Of a stretch of DNA of 64,000 nt, positions 27,564-36,107 are shown piece after piece. The DNA is from Sphingopyxis lindanitolerans (GTDB lineage Bacteria; Pseudomonadota; Alphaproteobacteria; Sphingomonadales; Sphingomonadaceae), in contig NZ_CM009578.1 of assembly GCF_002993885.1 (NCBI RefSeq), forward strand, positions 2,393,751-2,457,750, given 5' to 3'. Each line of letters begins with the position of its first letter. The stretch's first letter is position 1. Below the pieces are notes generated by a model, which saw only the letters and a list, made by a program, of their open reading frames with translations, was not told where the DNA came from and ran no database searches. Both the position numbers and the translations under genes were made by a program.

Positions 27564-28483
27564 GCCTGGATCCGACTTATCTGGAATATAAGCGCCGCCG
27601 CCGCGGCATGGATCAGGATCTTTATCCCTGGTCGAACATCAACGATCGGCCGCCAATTGCGTGGCCTTCGGGCAAGGGCGTTGCCGTTGCCCTGTTCGTG
27701 AACCTTGAATGGTTTCCGATCACCCCTGCGGACAAGCCGTTTCGCGCGCCGGGGCATATGCAGACCGCCTACCCCGACTTCCGTCATTACACGGCGCGCG
27801 AATATGGAACGCGCATCGGCTTTTACCGGATGCTGGATGCCTTTGCGACGGCAGGGGCCAGGGCCACCATTGCGGTCAACGCCGCCATTGCTGAACGCTA
27901 CCCCTCGATCATTGCCGACATCGTGGCGGGCGGCCATGAGATTGTCGCCCATTCGACGGACATGAACGGTACCATCGCCACCGGGATCGACGAGGATGTC
28001 GAGCGACGACTGATCCAGGATTCGCTCGACACGCTAGAGCGGGTTTCCGGAACCCGACCGCGCGGCTGGCAATCCATTGCCCGTTCCCAAAGCTGGAATA
28101 CACCCCGCCTGCTCACCGAAGCGGGCGTGACCTATATGTGTGACTGGGTGAATGACGACCTACCCTATGAGATGGCGACACCGGCGGGCAGCATCATCAA
28201 CGTGCCGGTGAATCATGAATTGTCGGACCGGCAGATTATCACCGTTCAGCAACAATCGGCTGACAGCTTTGCCGAACAGATCCGCGATGCCTATGCGCTG
28301 TTTGCCGATGAGTCCGTTCGGGGCGGCCGGATGCTGACCATCCAGCTCACGCCTTATGTGATGGGATTGCCGTTCCGCATCAGCGCCCTTGAGACGCTGC
28401 TCGAATGGCTCGCGCGGCAGCCACAGGCATGGTTTGCGAGCACTGGTGATATTGTCGACGGAATAGCGGGCGTCAGGAACTGA
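27560..28483 (+). CDS. Polysaccharide-deacetylase-fold hydrolase, PuuE/imidase-like (copy 2)
   Basis: 307 residues, homologous in layout to the preceding protein but clearly diverged: IAWPSGKGVAVALFVNLEWF matches the opening of copy 1, GHEIVAHSTDMNGTI replaces WEFFSHGIYNTRY, and RPRGWQSIARSQSWNTPRLLTEAGVTYMCDW aligns with the substrate loop. Like copy 1 it lacks the TFDD motif. Last gene of the four-gene operon, followed by a strong hairpin. The pair probably arose by duplication followed by specialisation. Confidence 0.8.
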   Translation: MSLDPTYLEYKRRRRGMDQDLYPWSNINDRPPIAWPSGKGVAVALFVNLEWFPITPADKPFRAPGHMQTAYPDFRHYTAREYGTRIGFYRMLDAFATAGARATIAVNAAIAERYPSIIADIVAGGHEIVAHSTDMNGTIATGIDEDVERRLIQDSLDTLERVSGTRPRGWQSIARSQSWNTPRLLTEAGVTYMCDWVNDDLPYEMATPAGSIINVPVNHELSDRQIITVQQQSADSFAEQIRDAYALFADESVRGGRMLTIQLTPYVMGLPFRISALETLLEWLARQPQAWFASTGDIVDGIAGVRN

Positions 28484-28489
28484 ATATCG

Positions 28490-28528
28490 ACGGGGCGGTG
28501 CGCGGCAAGCGATGCCGTACCGCCCCGT
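28490..28528. terminator. Bidirectional terminator between convergent operons
   Basis: ACGGGGCGGT (28490-28499) pairs perfectly with ACCGCCCCGT (28519-28528); the loop contains an extra CGGC/GCCG pairing. It lies between two convergent genes that end at 28483 and 28535. No T run. Confidence 0.65.
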
Positions 28529-28534
28529 ACAGGT

Positions 28535-28864
28535 TCAGCGCGCGTCCGGGTGTCCGTCCGACGCTTCGCGAGGATCGATAAAAACGCGCAATACACGCAC
28601 CTGTAGTGCCTCCAGCGCCTCCTGCCGCTCCGCGGTTGCCGGGCCGTCCAACACCGCTTCGCGCAACGCCGCTACCGGCACTCCCCGGCTCTCCGCCACC
28701 AGGCGTTCCAGCCGGTCGATGCGGTCATTCGACGCCGACAGTTCGACAAGCAGCGCCAGCGCGACGTTCAACACTTGCTCCGTTTCCCGGTCTTGCAGGC
28801 TGTACGGCCGCGGACCGCGCCCGCCTTCTATCACCGCCGCGACTGCATCTGCCGGCATCGTCAT
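28535..28864 (-). CDS. Small protein of unknown function, coupled to the methyltransferase
   Basis: 109 residues. I do not recognise the family. The start overlaps the methyltransferase stop by 4 bases (ATGA), good evidence that it is real and translated with it. It is acidic and helix-rich: VLNVALALLVELSASNDRIDRLERLVAES could form an amphipathic helix or coiled coil. No signal peptide or membrane segment. It may be an accessory subunit of the methyltransferase. Confidence 0.6.
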   Translation of the reverse strand: MTMPADAVAAVIEGGRGPRPYSLQDRETEQVLNVALALLVELSASNDRIDRLERLVAESRGVPVAALREAVLDGPATAERQEALEALQVRVLRVFIDPREASDGHPDAR

Positions 28865-30000
28865 GCCGCGGCTCCCGCGTCAGGCTTGCGCCCGCTGATG
28901 ACATACCAGCGATTGAGATTGCTCACGGCTTCCATATTATGCTCCGAGACATCGGCAGGGGCGAAACCGGCACCCAGCATATCGGCCAGAAGATCAGCCT
29001 CGTTATACGCCTTCCAGAAGCACTCCCCATTGAAATGGGCGTCCCAGTTCTTTTCGACCCGATGGACATCGGAGAGGGCGAAACGGGTATCGACGTCCTG
29101 AAAAATCGTAAGAGCGCCTGGCCGCAGGACCCGGAACGCCTCGGCCATCGCGCGCCGTCGTTTTTCCGGTCCGATTTCGTGCAGCATGTTATGCGACACG
29201 ACCAGATCGAAGCTGGCGTCCGCAAATTTCAGCTGGGATGCGTCCATTTGATGAAAGGTCACCGGTACGCCCAGCGCCTCTGCCCGTGCGTGCGCATATC
29301 GCAACATGCCCGCGCCAACATCCAGCCCGTGAACCTCCGCATCGGGGAACGCCGCCGCATAGGCGGCCGTCGCGGCCCCTGCTGAACAGCCAAGATCCAA
29401 AATGCGTGTCGGCTTGAAATCGGGAAATTCGGCGTTCAGCAGATTGAGCACGACGCCGGCCTTGCTGTCGGCTTTTCCCGCGCCCTGGCCAAAGGAATAT
29501 ATATTGCCGCCAGTTTCATAAAAAGCGCCCGCCACGATATCATCGGGCGTGTCGGCACGGGCATATCCACCGGGCTGCAGGTGAACATCCGTCCCTGCGA
29601 TTTCAGGGGACGGATCGTAAGCGGGATCAAGTTCGAGCGCGCCGATCTTATCGGGTGAATCGATCAACGCGCGAGCCGCCGCCTCCATCCGCGATCGATC
29701 CCGAAAGATCGGCTCGCCGACAGAAACCCATATCATTTCCTGTACCGAACGGTTTACCGCGCTCCACATCCGGTATCCCGATGATTCAAAGAACGCACGC
29801 TCGATATCATCGGGTGATTGCGGCTGACGCCCATGGCGCGCGGCAAAGGCAGGTGCACCCTCTGTTTCAAAGCGCCGAACATTCTGGGCGCGCATACGCG
29901 CGTTGATCAATTTGCGCATCGACACCACCGCCCGCTGACGGCTCATTTCTTCTTGGGTAACCTCTGGCAGCAACGGATGCTGGATGTCGCGAACCTTCAT
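28861..30000 (-). CDS. SAM-dependent class I methyltransferase with a long N-terminal domain
   Basis: 379 residues. The Rossmann methyltransferase domain is C-terminal: motif I ILDLGCSAGAATAAY (about 205-220), motif II VHGLDVGAGML, then FDLVVSHNMLHEI. The first 190 residues have no motif I recognise. I chose ATG 30000 because AGGGAG lies 7 bases upstream; the frame extends to 30075. It could methylate the island substrate or an intermediate. It is cotranscribed with the small protein downstream; a short palindrome lies upstream. Confidence 0.8.
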   Translation of the reverse strand: MKVRDIQHPLLPEVTQEEMSRQRAVVSMRKLINARMRAQNVRRFETEGAPAFAARHGRQPQSPDDIERAFFESSGYRMWSAVNRSVQEMIWVSVGEPIFRDRSRMEAAARALIDSPDKIGALELDPAYDPSPEIAGTDVHLQPGGYARADTPDDIVAGAFYETGGNIYSFGQGAGKADSKAGVVLNLLNAEFPDFKPTRILDLGCSAGAATAAYAAAFPDAEVHGLDVGAGMLRYAHARAEALGVPVTFHQMDASQLKFADASFDLVVSHNMLHEIGPEKRRRAMAEAFRVLRPGALTIFQDVDTRFALSDVHRVEKNWDAHFNGECFWKAYNEADLLADMLGAGFAPADVSEHNMEAVSNLNRWYVISGRKPDAGAAA

Positions 30001-30119
30001 GATCTCGCTCCCTTCGATCCTCAATACACACTTCGCGAGCCCACCGATGGCGCCAACGGCTGCGAAGCATGGCAATTTCGCTATCCCCGAAAGGCTAGCA
30101 TCAATTACTCATATATCTA

Positions 30120-30132
30120 TGTCAAATTGACA
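30120..30132. promoter_or_regulatory. Palindrome upstream of the methyltransferase operon
   Basis: TGTCAAATTGACA is a perfect 6+1+6 palindrome next to an AT-rich ATATATCTATG stretch, 120 bases before the methyltransferase start and 35 bases from the end of a GntR gene. It differs from the TTGTAT motif and could be the site of the second GntR protein. Confidence 0.4.
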
Positions 30133-30166
30133 CTGGGCTGCGAACCATCGTGTGGATGCGGATCGT

Positions 30167-30928
30167 TCAACGATTTGCCGAATGGAGGTCGAGACGAATC
30201 TGATAACGATCGGAGCGGAACTGCGCGAGCACATGCTGCACCGGGCGCTTGTTGACATCCAGCACCGTGCGGCTGACGCGCAGGATCGGTGAGCCGATAT
30301 CGACGGCAAGCGCGCTGGCAAGCGCCGCATCGGCCAGCGATGCGGAAATGGTTTGCGTGGCCGCGCCAATCTGTATGCCCGCCTGCTCGATCAGGCTCAG
30401 CATCGGGGTCGAACGCAACGAGGATCGGGTCAGATCGACGCCCAGATCGGCGGGAATATAGCTCACGAGATGGGAAAGCGGCTGATCGTCCAGCCAGCGG
30501 ATGCGGGCCACTCGAATGACCATCGCGCCGATCGGAATCTCCAGCGCTTGCGTAATCGGTGGACGCGCCTTCACCTTTTCCAGCTCGAGAATTTTGACCT
30601 GTGTATCGCGGCCAAAGGCGATCAGCGATTCTACTGCCTGCTCGATGCTGCCCTCAATCGGACGTGCGGGCGATTTGAAAATGACATGGGTGCCGACACG
30701 CCGTTTGCGTTCGACAAGATGGGTATGGGCAAGTTCATCCAGCGCCCGGCGGGCGGTGATGCGCGAGACGCCGAAACCCTCGGCAAGCTCCTGTTCGGTT
30801 GGCATGCGCGAGCCAAAGGCACGCTCACCGCTGGTGATCTCCTCACGAAGCTGGAGAAATATCTGATGGTAAAGGGGGGTCGCCTGCAATCTGTCGACGC
30901 CTGATATATCTTCACCCGGTGTCTTCAA
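30167..30928 (-). CDS. GntR-family transcriptional regulator with UTRA domain (second copy)
   Basis: 253 residues. Winged helix at about 18-85 (PLYHQIFLQLREEITSGERA, FGVSRITARRALDELAHTHL), UTRA domain at about 100-245. TTG start with an excellent AGGAGG site 6-7 bases upstream. Same family as the regulator at 16842 but clearly not a recent duplicate. It lies between the methyltransferase operon and the TonB-dependent receptor and may regulate either. Confidence 0.9.
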   Translation of the reverse strand: MKTPGEDISGVDRLQATPLYHQIFLQLREEITSGERAFGSRMPTEQELAEGFGVSRITARRALDELAHTHLVERKRRVGTHVIFKSPARPIEGSIEQAVESLIAFGRDTQVKILELEKVKARPPITQALEIPIGAMVIRVARIRWLDDQPLSHLVSYIPADLGVDLTRSSLRSTPMLSLIEQAGIQIGAATQTISASLADAALASALAVDIGSPILRVSRTVLDVNKRPVQHVLAQFRSDRYQIRLDLHSANR

Positions 30929-31294
30929 AGCCGCACCTCCTCGCGCATCGTCGATGCGCGATCGCCATCATCATCTTTCGCCCGCGCCTACACCATTCGC
31001 ACTGAGCTTTGCACCGAAAAGAAGGATTGATCCCGGGCGTCCCGCTGCCTGTCCCGATTGAGCGCGAGTTTTCGGGCCGTGTGACGACAGGCGTAAGGTG
31101 AGGAGTGATGAAGAAGCGAGGGATGAGGGAGGGGGCCGCTGGATGCACAGAACCAGCATCGCAGACCGCCAGCCACTCGATCGGAGATAGAATTTCCTCT
31201 GCGACGACTGGCGCCGCAGAGGAAAAGGTCAAACGTCCGCAAACATCGAAAGCGACGGATACAGCGCTTTGCCGATAATCAGGCGTCCCAGCGA
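30929..31294. other. Intergenic region with a hairpin
   Basis: 366 bases between the receptor stop and the GntR start. It contains a perfect 11-bp inverted repeat with an 11-base loop (31193-31203 and 31215-31225), about 70 bases beyond the receptor stop, with no T run on either strand. It may protect or end the receptor transcript. Nothing else recognised. Confidence 0.45.
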
Positions 31295-33625
31295 CTAGAA
31301 ATTATATGCGAGCGTGATTCCGAATTGACGCTTGCGGGCGAGAGCAATCTGGAAAGCGCGTTCCTGATTGGTCGTGCCAGGCGCGTTGTTTTGTGCCGGA
31401 TTGGCGTTGGTGTATTGCGGAACGTTGAGGTTCAACTGGTCGACATAACGACCAACCGTCGACGATGCCCGGTTGTCGGTCAAATTCTCGACGAACAAGG
31501 AGGCCTTCCAATTCGCGCCTTGGAGACCGATCCGCATATTCACCAAATACTTCGCGCCCGTGTCCGCCAGATTATAAATCTGCGCATATTTCGGCGAATT
31601 ATAAGAAGCGTCAACGCGCGCAAATAAATCGAGCTTATCCGATACGGGGCGAAGGTAATTCACGAATGCAGATGCCTGGTTTCTAGCGATATTCGGCACC
31701 AGCTTTCCAGCAACCGAAGTGTTGCCAAACAGCGTCCCCGCTTCGGTGTCGTCAAACTTCACGAAACGCGCATCATTTATCGAATAAGCTGCACCAGCGG
31801 AAAGTTCGTCTGTCAAATTCCCCTGAAGCTCGATCTCGATGCCCTTCACTCTGGTTTGACCGGCGTTGATAATATAGCCCCGCGTCTGGAGATCCGGAAA
31901 AACATAGGTGCCTGTCAGCTGCTGATTGCTCCAATCGACATAATATGCGGAGAGATTCAGCGTCAGGCGATTGTCGAAGAATCTATTCTTGGAACCGATT
32001 TCATAATTCCAGCTGGTTTCTTCGCCAGCAAATTGCACGTCGACCGGGAACCGCGGATCCGAATTGAAGGCGCCAGGCTTGTTTCCCTTTGCGACGATCG
32101 CATAAATCATCGACGTGTCGCTGATGTCATAATCCAGCGTGAAACGAGGCGTGACCGACACGAACTTCCGCTCTGCCAGAACGTCTGTCGCGCTCTTGTA
32201 ATTTCCGATCGTATCTTCAGCGTAACGAATTTCGCCGGACGCCGCCATGCGGTCGGTGATGTCCCAATTTATCGAACCGAAAACAGCGACGTTATCGATG
32301 CGATCCGTGCCCGAATCGATCGTTGGCGTCGTTGTTCCGTTCGCGCCGGGATAGTGCCGTTCTTCGAACGGCCGACGGCGCGTATAATAGGCCCCGCCAA
32401 CCATCACATCGAACGCATCGGCTATTTTCGGCGTTTGGACACGAAGTTCGGTGAAGATTTCTTCGCGCGACCCCACATCGTTGCGCATCACCGAGCCTGT
32501 CCGCACCCCATTGGTTGCCGGACGCACATAGCCAGGGGCACCGGGAACGCCGAGCTGGTCGATGGCGGTGGCGCCTTGATAGGTTGAATCATATCCAAGT
32601 TCGGTATGGGTTTTAAAATATCCCGAATTTGACGTAATTTTGAATCCGCCCACTTCATAATTTATGGCAAGCGACGCGCGATAGCCGTCGCGCGTCAGTC
32701 CGGGCGCGGATGGCAAACCCCCCGCCAGACCTTCCAGGCCAGAGATATTGACTGTCGGCGCCTTGATCGTATGAACCGATCCGCAATAATATTGACCGGG
32801 ATTGTCAAAATGGCAGTTGTTGGAGAAACGGTCCTGCAACCCGATAGCTGGAACTTCATCCCTATCGTGCAGATACCCGCCGCTCAGTGTGATCGATAAA
32901 TCGCTTGAAGGACGAAATTCGAGTGAAGCGTTGAAATTGGTGCTTTTTTCACCTCCAACACTCCGGCCATCGAGCGTATTATTGTACATGCCGCCAAAAT
33001 TATAATAGCGCGCGGCTACCATATAAAACAGCTTGTCCTTAATCAGGGGGCCACGCGACATGACATTGGCTTCATAGTCATCATAAGTTGCAGCGCGGAC
33101 GTTGACCGAGGTGTTAAATTCGTTCGTGCCTTTTTTGGTGATGAGATTGATGGCGCCGGCAAATGTCGCGCGGCCATAAAGCGCCGCCTGCGGACCTTTG
33201 ATGACTTCAACGCGTTCAACCAGGTCGAACGGGAACGACAGGATTGATTCCGAATAGGGGATGCCGTCGATAAAGACTTGAGCGTTCGGCTCTCCCAAAA
33301 TGTTGCCCATGCCGCGGATAGCCGGGCGACTTGAACCACCTTGGGTCCCATATCTGTTCGCACGTTCGAACGTCAGGCCAGGGGTGAAAGACGAGACGTC
33401 GGCGATATCCCTCAACCCTTTGCGCGCAATATCCGCAGCCGTCTCGACGGAGACCGCCAACGGAACATTCTGCAAGTTTTCGTCACGCTTACGGGCGGTC
33501 ACGATGATGTCCGCATCGCGGGCCTGCTCGGAAGGAGAGGACTCCTGCGCGTACGCTGCGCCACCGCTGCTCAACATTGCGACCGACAAAGCAGCCACGG
33601 ACACTGCGATTGAAACCTTTTTCAT
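31295..33625 (-). CDS. TonB-dependent outer-membrane receptor
   Basis: 776 residues from ATG 33625 (AAGGGGG 6-7 bases upstream; the frame starts at 33646). Signal peptide ending AAYAQ, then a TonB-box-like DADIIVTARKRDENLQNVPLAV, plug domain (about 50-165, with IRGMGN and VEVIKGPQAALYGRATFAGAINLITKKG) and a beta-barrel ending in the aromatic LAYNF. It imports a large or scarce substrate across the outer membrane with energy from TonB-ExbBD, whose genes lie at 48876-51516. Twin operator-like repeats lie directly upstream. Confidence 0.93.
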   Translation of the reverse strand: MKKVSIAVSVAALSVAMLSSGGAAYAQESSPSEQARDADIIVTARKRDENLQNVPLAVSVETAADIARKGLRDIADVSSFTPGLTFERANRYGTQGGSSRPAIRGMGNILGEPNAQVFIDGIPYSESILSFPFDLVERVEVIKGPQAALYGRATFAGAINLITKKGTNEFNTSVNVRAATYDDYEANVMSRGPLIKDKLFYMVAARYYNFGGMYNNTLDGRSVGGEKSTNFNASLEFRPSSDLSITLSGGYLHDRDEVPAIGLQDRFSNNCHFDNPGQYYCGSVHTIKAPTVNISGLEGLAGGLPSAPGLTRDGYRASLAINYEVGGFKITSNSGYFKTHTELGYDSTYQGATAIDQLGVPGAPGYVRPATNGVRTGSVMRNDVGSREEIFTELRVQTPKIADAFDVMVGGAYYTRRRPFEERHYPGANGTTTPTIDSGTDRIDNVAVFGSINWDITDRMAASGEIRYAEDTIGNYKSATDVLAERKFVSVTPRFTLDYDISDTSMIYAIVAKGNKPGAFNSDPRFPVDVQFAGEETSWNYEIGSKNRFFDNRLTLNLSAYYVDWSNQQLTGTYVFPDLQTRGYIINAGQTRVKGIEIELQGNLTDELSAGAAYSINDARFVKFDDTEAGTLFGNTSVAGKLVPNIARNQASAFVNYLRPVSDKLDLFARVDASYNSPKYAQIYNLADTGAKYLVNMRIGLQGANWKASLFVENLTDNRASSTVGRYVDQLNLNVPQYTNANPAQNNAPGTTNQERAFQIALARKRQFGITLAYNF

Positions 33626-33659
33626 CACTACCCCCTTGAAGCCCATCTTTGGATTATGA

Positions 33660-33710
33660 TTGTATCATACTACGGACATTCTCTTATGAGTTGTATCATA
33701 CTACAGACAT
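33660..33710. promoter_or_regulatory. Tandem operator-like repeats upstream of the TonB-dependent receptor
   Basis: Two 20-base direct repeats (33660-33679 and 33691-33710) differ at one base and are spaced 31 bases apart, close to three DNA turns, so both face the same side of the helix. Each contains TTGTATCATACTAC with the perfect palindrome GTATCATAC. They begin 34 bases before the receptor start, where an operator for a repressor would lie. Confidence 0.6.
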
Positions 33711-33989
33711 AAGCGCTTGCGTTCGCCGATGTCAAAGGAAAATTATAGGCGAGGCGCGCGAAACCCAGGCGGTATTGGCGCGTGGAGCGACGACGGCTGT
33801 GGCGCTTCGGATAAAGGGTCCAGAGAAGGAGAATGGGCGGCTTTGCTGTGCGATCTCTGACCGCAAGGCTCCCTCGCATGCCGGCCACCGGCAGCAGAGG
33901 CCCTTCCCCTGCCGGCGCTGTCTCCCCCGGCTCTGCTCGCGCATTACCGGCGTGTCGCACCAGCCAGTCCCGGCCGGGTCTTTCCTGTG

Positions 33990-34095
33990 TTGCCATGATG
34001 GTGGCGGTATTCTGCGACCAGAAGGGCCCGAAGATTTCGCCCTGAAACGGGCGGTCGCCATGAGATATGTCCGGGGCGATGACCGGCTCGAACAA
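33990..34095 (-). pseudogene. Possible aldehyde dehydrogenase remnant
   Basis: On the minus strand a short frame reads FEPVIAPDISHGDRPFQGEI then FGPF, which resembles the ALDH block (Y/F)FEPT-x-EEIFGP. Nothing upstream or downstream in this frame resembles ALDH. It lies in the 497-base gap (33647-34143) between the receptor and the racemase-like gene. It is probably a relic of an earlier gene, but a chance match cannot be excluded. Confidence 0.3.
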
Positions 34096-34143
34096 AGGAC
34101 CCTATCGATGGCCTCTCTGTCTATATCGCGGGGCAAGCGGGTA

Positions 34144-34914
34144 TCATCGAGCAGGGACTTCTCTGCTTGTATCGAGGGCATCCGCCAGTCGCTTTTGCCA
34201 GTCGGAGGGAGCCGGCACAGGCAGACCGACAAGGTCGCACAGCCGATTGGCGAGGCAAAGATTCGAGGAAACAAGGGTCGGGCTGCAACCTGCCGCGTCG
34301 TCGATCAGCTTGAGCGAGGGCATGCCGGTGCCGCTCAGCAGCACGGCATCGACATCGAGTTGGGCCATCGCCTCGACCGCCTGACGCGCGTCCTTGCTGC
34401 CCAATGTATAGATGCTGCGGGTATCGCCGCTGCCCGTATCGATTCGGCCAACCTCGACAAGATCGAAGCCGGCGCCGCTCCAATAGGCGCTGGCTGCCTC
34501 AGACAAGCCGGGAGGATAAGGGGAAGCAAGGGCGATGCGCTTTACGCCGAGCTTTGCTAAGTGCCATCGGATCGCGGCGACCGCAGTGACGATGGGATAG
34601 CCGAGCCGCTTCTCGATCCGTTCGATGATACGGGCTTCTTCGTCCGCATCGATCAAGTAGGATGATCCGGTGCAGGCGAAGCCATAGGCATCCGGGCGCA
34701 GCGTATCAAAGTCGTCGAGGCTGATTTCCAGTCTTTCGATATAGTCGCGCAGCCGCTGCATCGGGTCACTCGACGCGCTGGTCAGCCGATTAACGACAAG
34801 ACCGCAGGCCGGTGGCAGAACAATCCGCAGTTCCGCCTCGACCGTGGGATTGGCTTGGGGCGTGCCGATACCGATCGTCGCGTCCCGACCATAATCGTTG
34901 CTTCGGCTGCTCAT
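34144..34914 (-). CDS. Asp/Glu-racemase-fold enzyme (maleate isomerase / arylmalonate decarboxylase group)
   Basis: 256 residues. The fold is recognisable from IGIGTPQANPTVEAELR, DAYGFACTGSSYL with Cys81, and AVLLSGTGMPSL. Maleate isomerase and the racemases use two cysteines, one in each of these motifs. Here the first is present (Cys81) but the second is Gly195. Arylmalonate decarboxylase has the reverse arrangement (Gly in the first, Cys in the second motif). A one-base racemase is therefore unlikely; decarboxylation or isomerisation from one face is more plausible. Its ATG overlaps the upstream monooxygenase stop by 4 bases. Confidence 0.85.
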   Translation of the reverse strand: MSSRSNDYGRDATIGIGTPQANPTVEAELRIVLPPACGLVVNRLTSASSDPMQRLRDYIERLEISLDDFDTLRPDAYGFACTGSSYLIDADEEARIIERIEKRLGYPIVTAVAAIRWHLAKLGVKRIALASPYPPGLSEAASAYWSGAGFDLVEVGRIDTGSGDTRSIYTLGSKDARQAVEAMAQLDVDAVLLSGTGMPSLKLIDDAAGCSPTLVSSNLCLANRLCDLVGLPVPAPSDWQKRLADALDTSREVPAR

Positions 34915-36107
34915 ATGATTTCGGCCGCCAGGCGCAAGCCAGTGATCATCGAGCTGCGCAGCAGGTGCTCGCGTGCGGCGTCAGAATCGGCGGCGATGCG
35001 TTGCAGGGCTTCCAGCGATTCGCGCCGCTTGTCAGGATCTCGTTCCTGCATGCGCGCGCGATTGCCGTCGGACTGACTGAGGATTTCCTGTTCCGCGATC
35101 GGGCGCCGGCGCCGCGTATAGCGATTGAGCCTATCCATCGTCCCTCCGTTCAGTACCTCTTCGAGCGTTCTCACCAGTTCAAAAGCATCGTGAATGCCGC
35201 CATTCATGCCCATCCCGCCCGATGGCGAATTGAGGTGCGCGGCATCGCCCGCGAGCAGAACGCGGCCGGATCGGTAATCGTCTACGATCCGCATATGAAT
35301 GCGATAGGGGCGGATCTCATCGACCTTGTAGTCGCCGTCTATCCTCACGATCTCCTGCATCTTGCGTTGGATGCTCGCCGGCTGGAGCGCGTCTTCGATA
35401 CTCTCTTCGCCATCGGGATACAGGCTACAGCGCCACTGGCCGGGCAGGTGGAGGAGGCTGAACGTGCCGCCCTGTTTCCAGACATAGTTGACGTTGGACA
35501 GCCCTTCGAGATGTTCATCGAAGGGAAACCGGGTCGTCGCCAGGATGGTCGTTTCGGGATAGGTCTTGCCCTCGAACGGAAAGCCGAGCGCCGAACGGAC
35601 CACGCTGCGCGCGCCATCGGCGGCGATCAGGAAGCCGCTTTCATGGGTCGTCATTTCGTCCATCGAATCGCGCACCACAATGCGAACGCCGTCATCGTCC
35701 TGTTCGACGCCCTCGACTTTGACGCCCATGCGGATATCCGCACCCTTGGCGTTCAACACGTCCAGCATAATCCGGCATAGCTTGGATTGTTCGCATTGCA
35801 CCCGATAGGGATGGTTTGTCGCATCGCCGATCAAGCCAAGGTCGAACACCGCGCGCTTGCCGCTCGGATGCATGCGGACTTGCCAAGTCGGACTCTTCAG
35901 TCCCTGCGCGACCAACGGCGCGGCAACTCCCAGCGTTTCGAGCATATCGAGAGTTGGCGGATGAAAGGTCGAGGCGCGAAGGTCATCGCGTAACTCCGCT
36001 TCCGCTTCATAGAGGGTGAAAGGGATTCCCCGCTCGTGCAGCAGCATGGCCGCAGTGAGCCCAACGGGCCCTGCCCCAACAATTGTCACCGGTTTTGTCT
36101 GCGTCAT
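34911..36107 (-). CDS. FAD-dependent monooxygenase (6-hydroxynicotinate/salicylate hydroxylase type)
   Basis: 398 residues, class A flavin monooxygenase without a C-terminal extension: VTIVGAGPVGLTAAMLL at the N-terminus, the central DG-type motif LIAADGARSVVRSALG, and VLLAGDAAHLNSPSGGMGMNGGIHDA. Its size is like that of 6-hydroxynicotinate 3-monooxygenase and 3-hydroxybenzoate 6-hydroxylase types; substrate unknown. It is the first gene of a two-gene operon with the racemase-fold enzyme, so its product may feed that enzyme directly. Confidence 0.87.
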   Translation of the reverse strand: MTQTKPVTIVGAGPVGLTAAMLLHERGIPFTLYEAEAELRDDLRASTFHPPTLDMLETLGVAAPLVAQGLKSPTWQVRMHPSGKRAVFDLGLIGDATNHPYRVQCEQSKLCRIMLDVLNAKGADIRMGVKVEGVEQDDDGVRIVVRDSMDEMTTHESGFLIAADGARSVVRSALGFPFEGKTYPETTILATTRFPFDEHLEGLSNVNYVWKQGGTFSLLHLPGQWRCSLYPDGEESIEDALQPASIQRKMQEIVRIDGDYKVDEIRPYRIHMRIVDDYRSGRVLLAGDAAHLNSPSGGMGMNGGIHDAFELVRTLEEVLNGGTMDRLNRYTRRRRPIAEQEILSQSDGNRARMQERDPDKRRESLEALQRIAADSDAAREHLLRSSMITGLRLAAEII

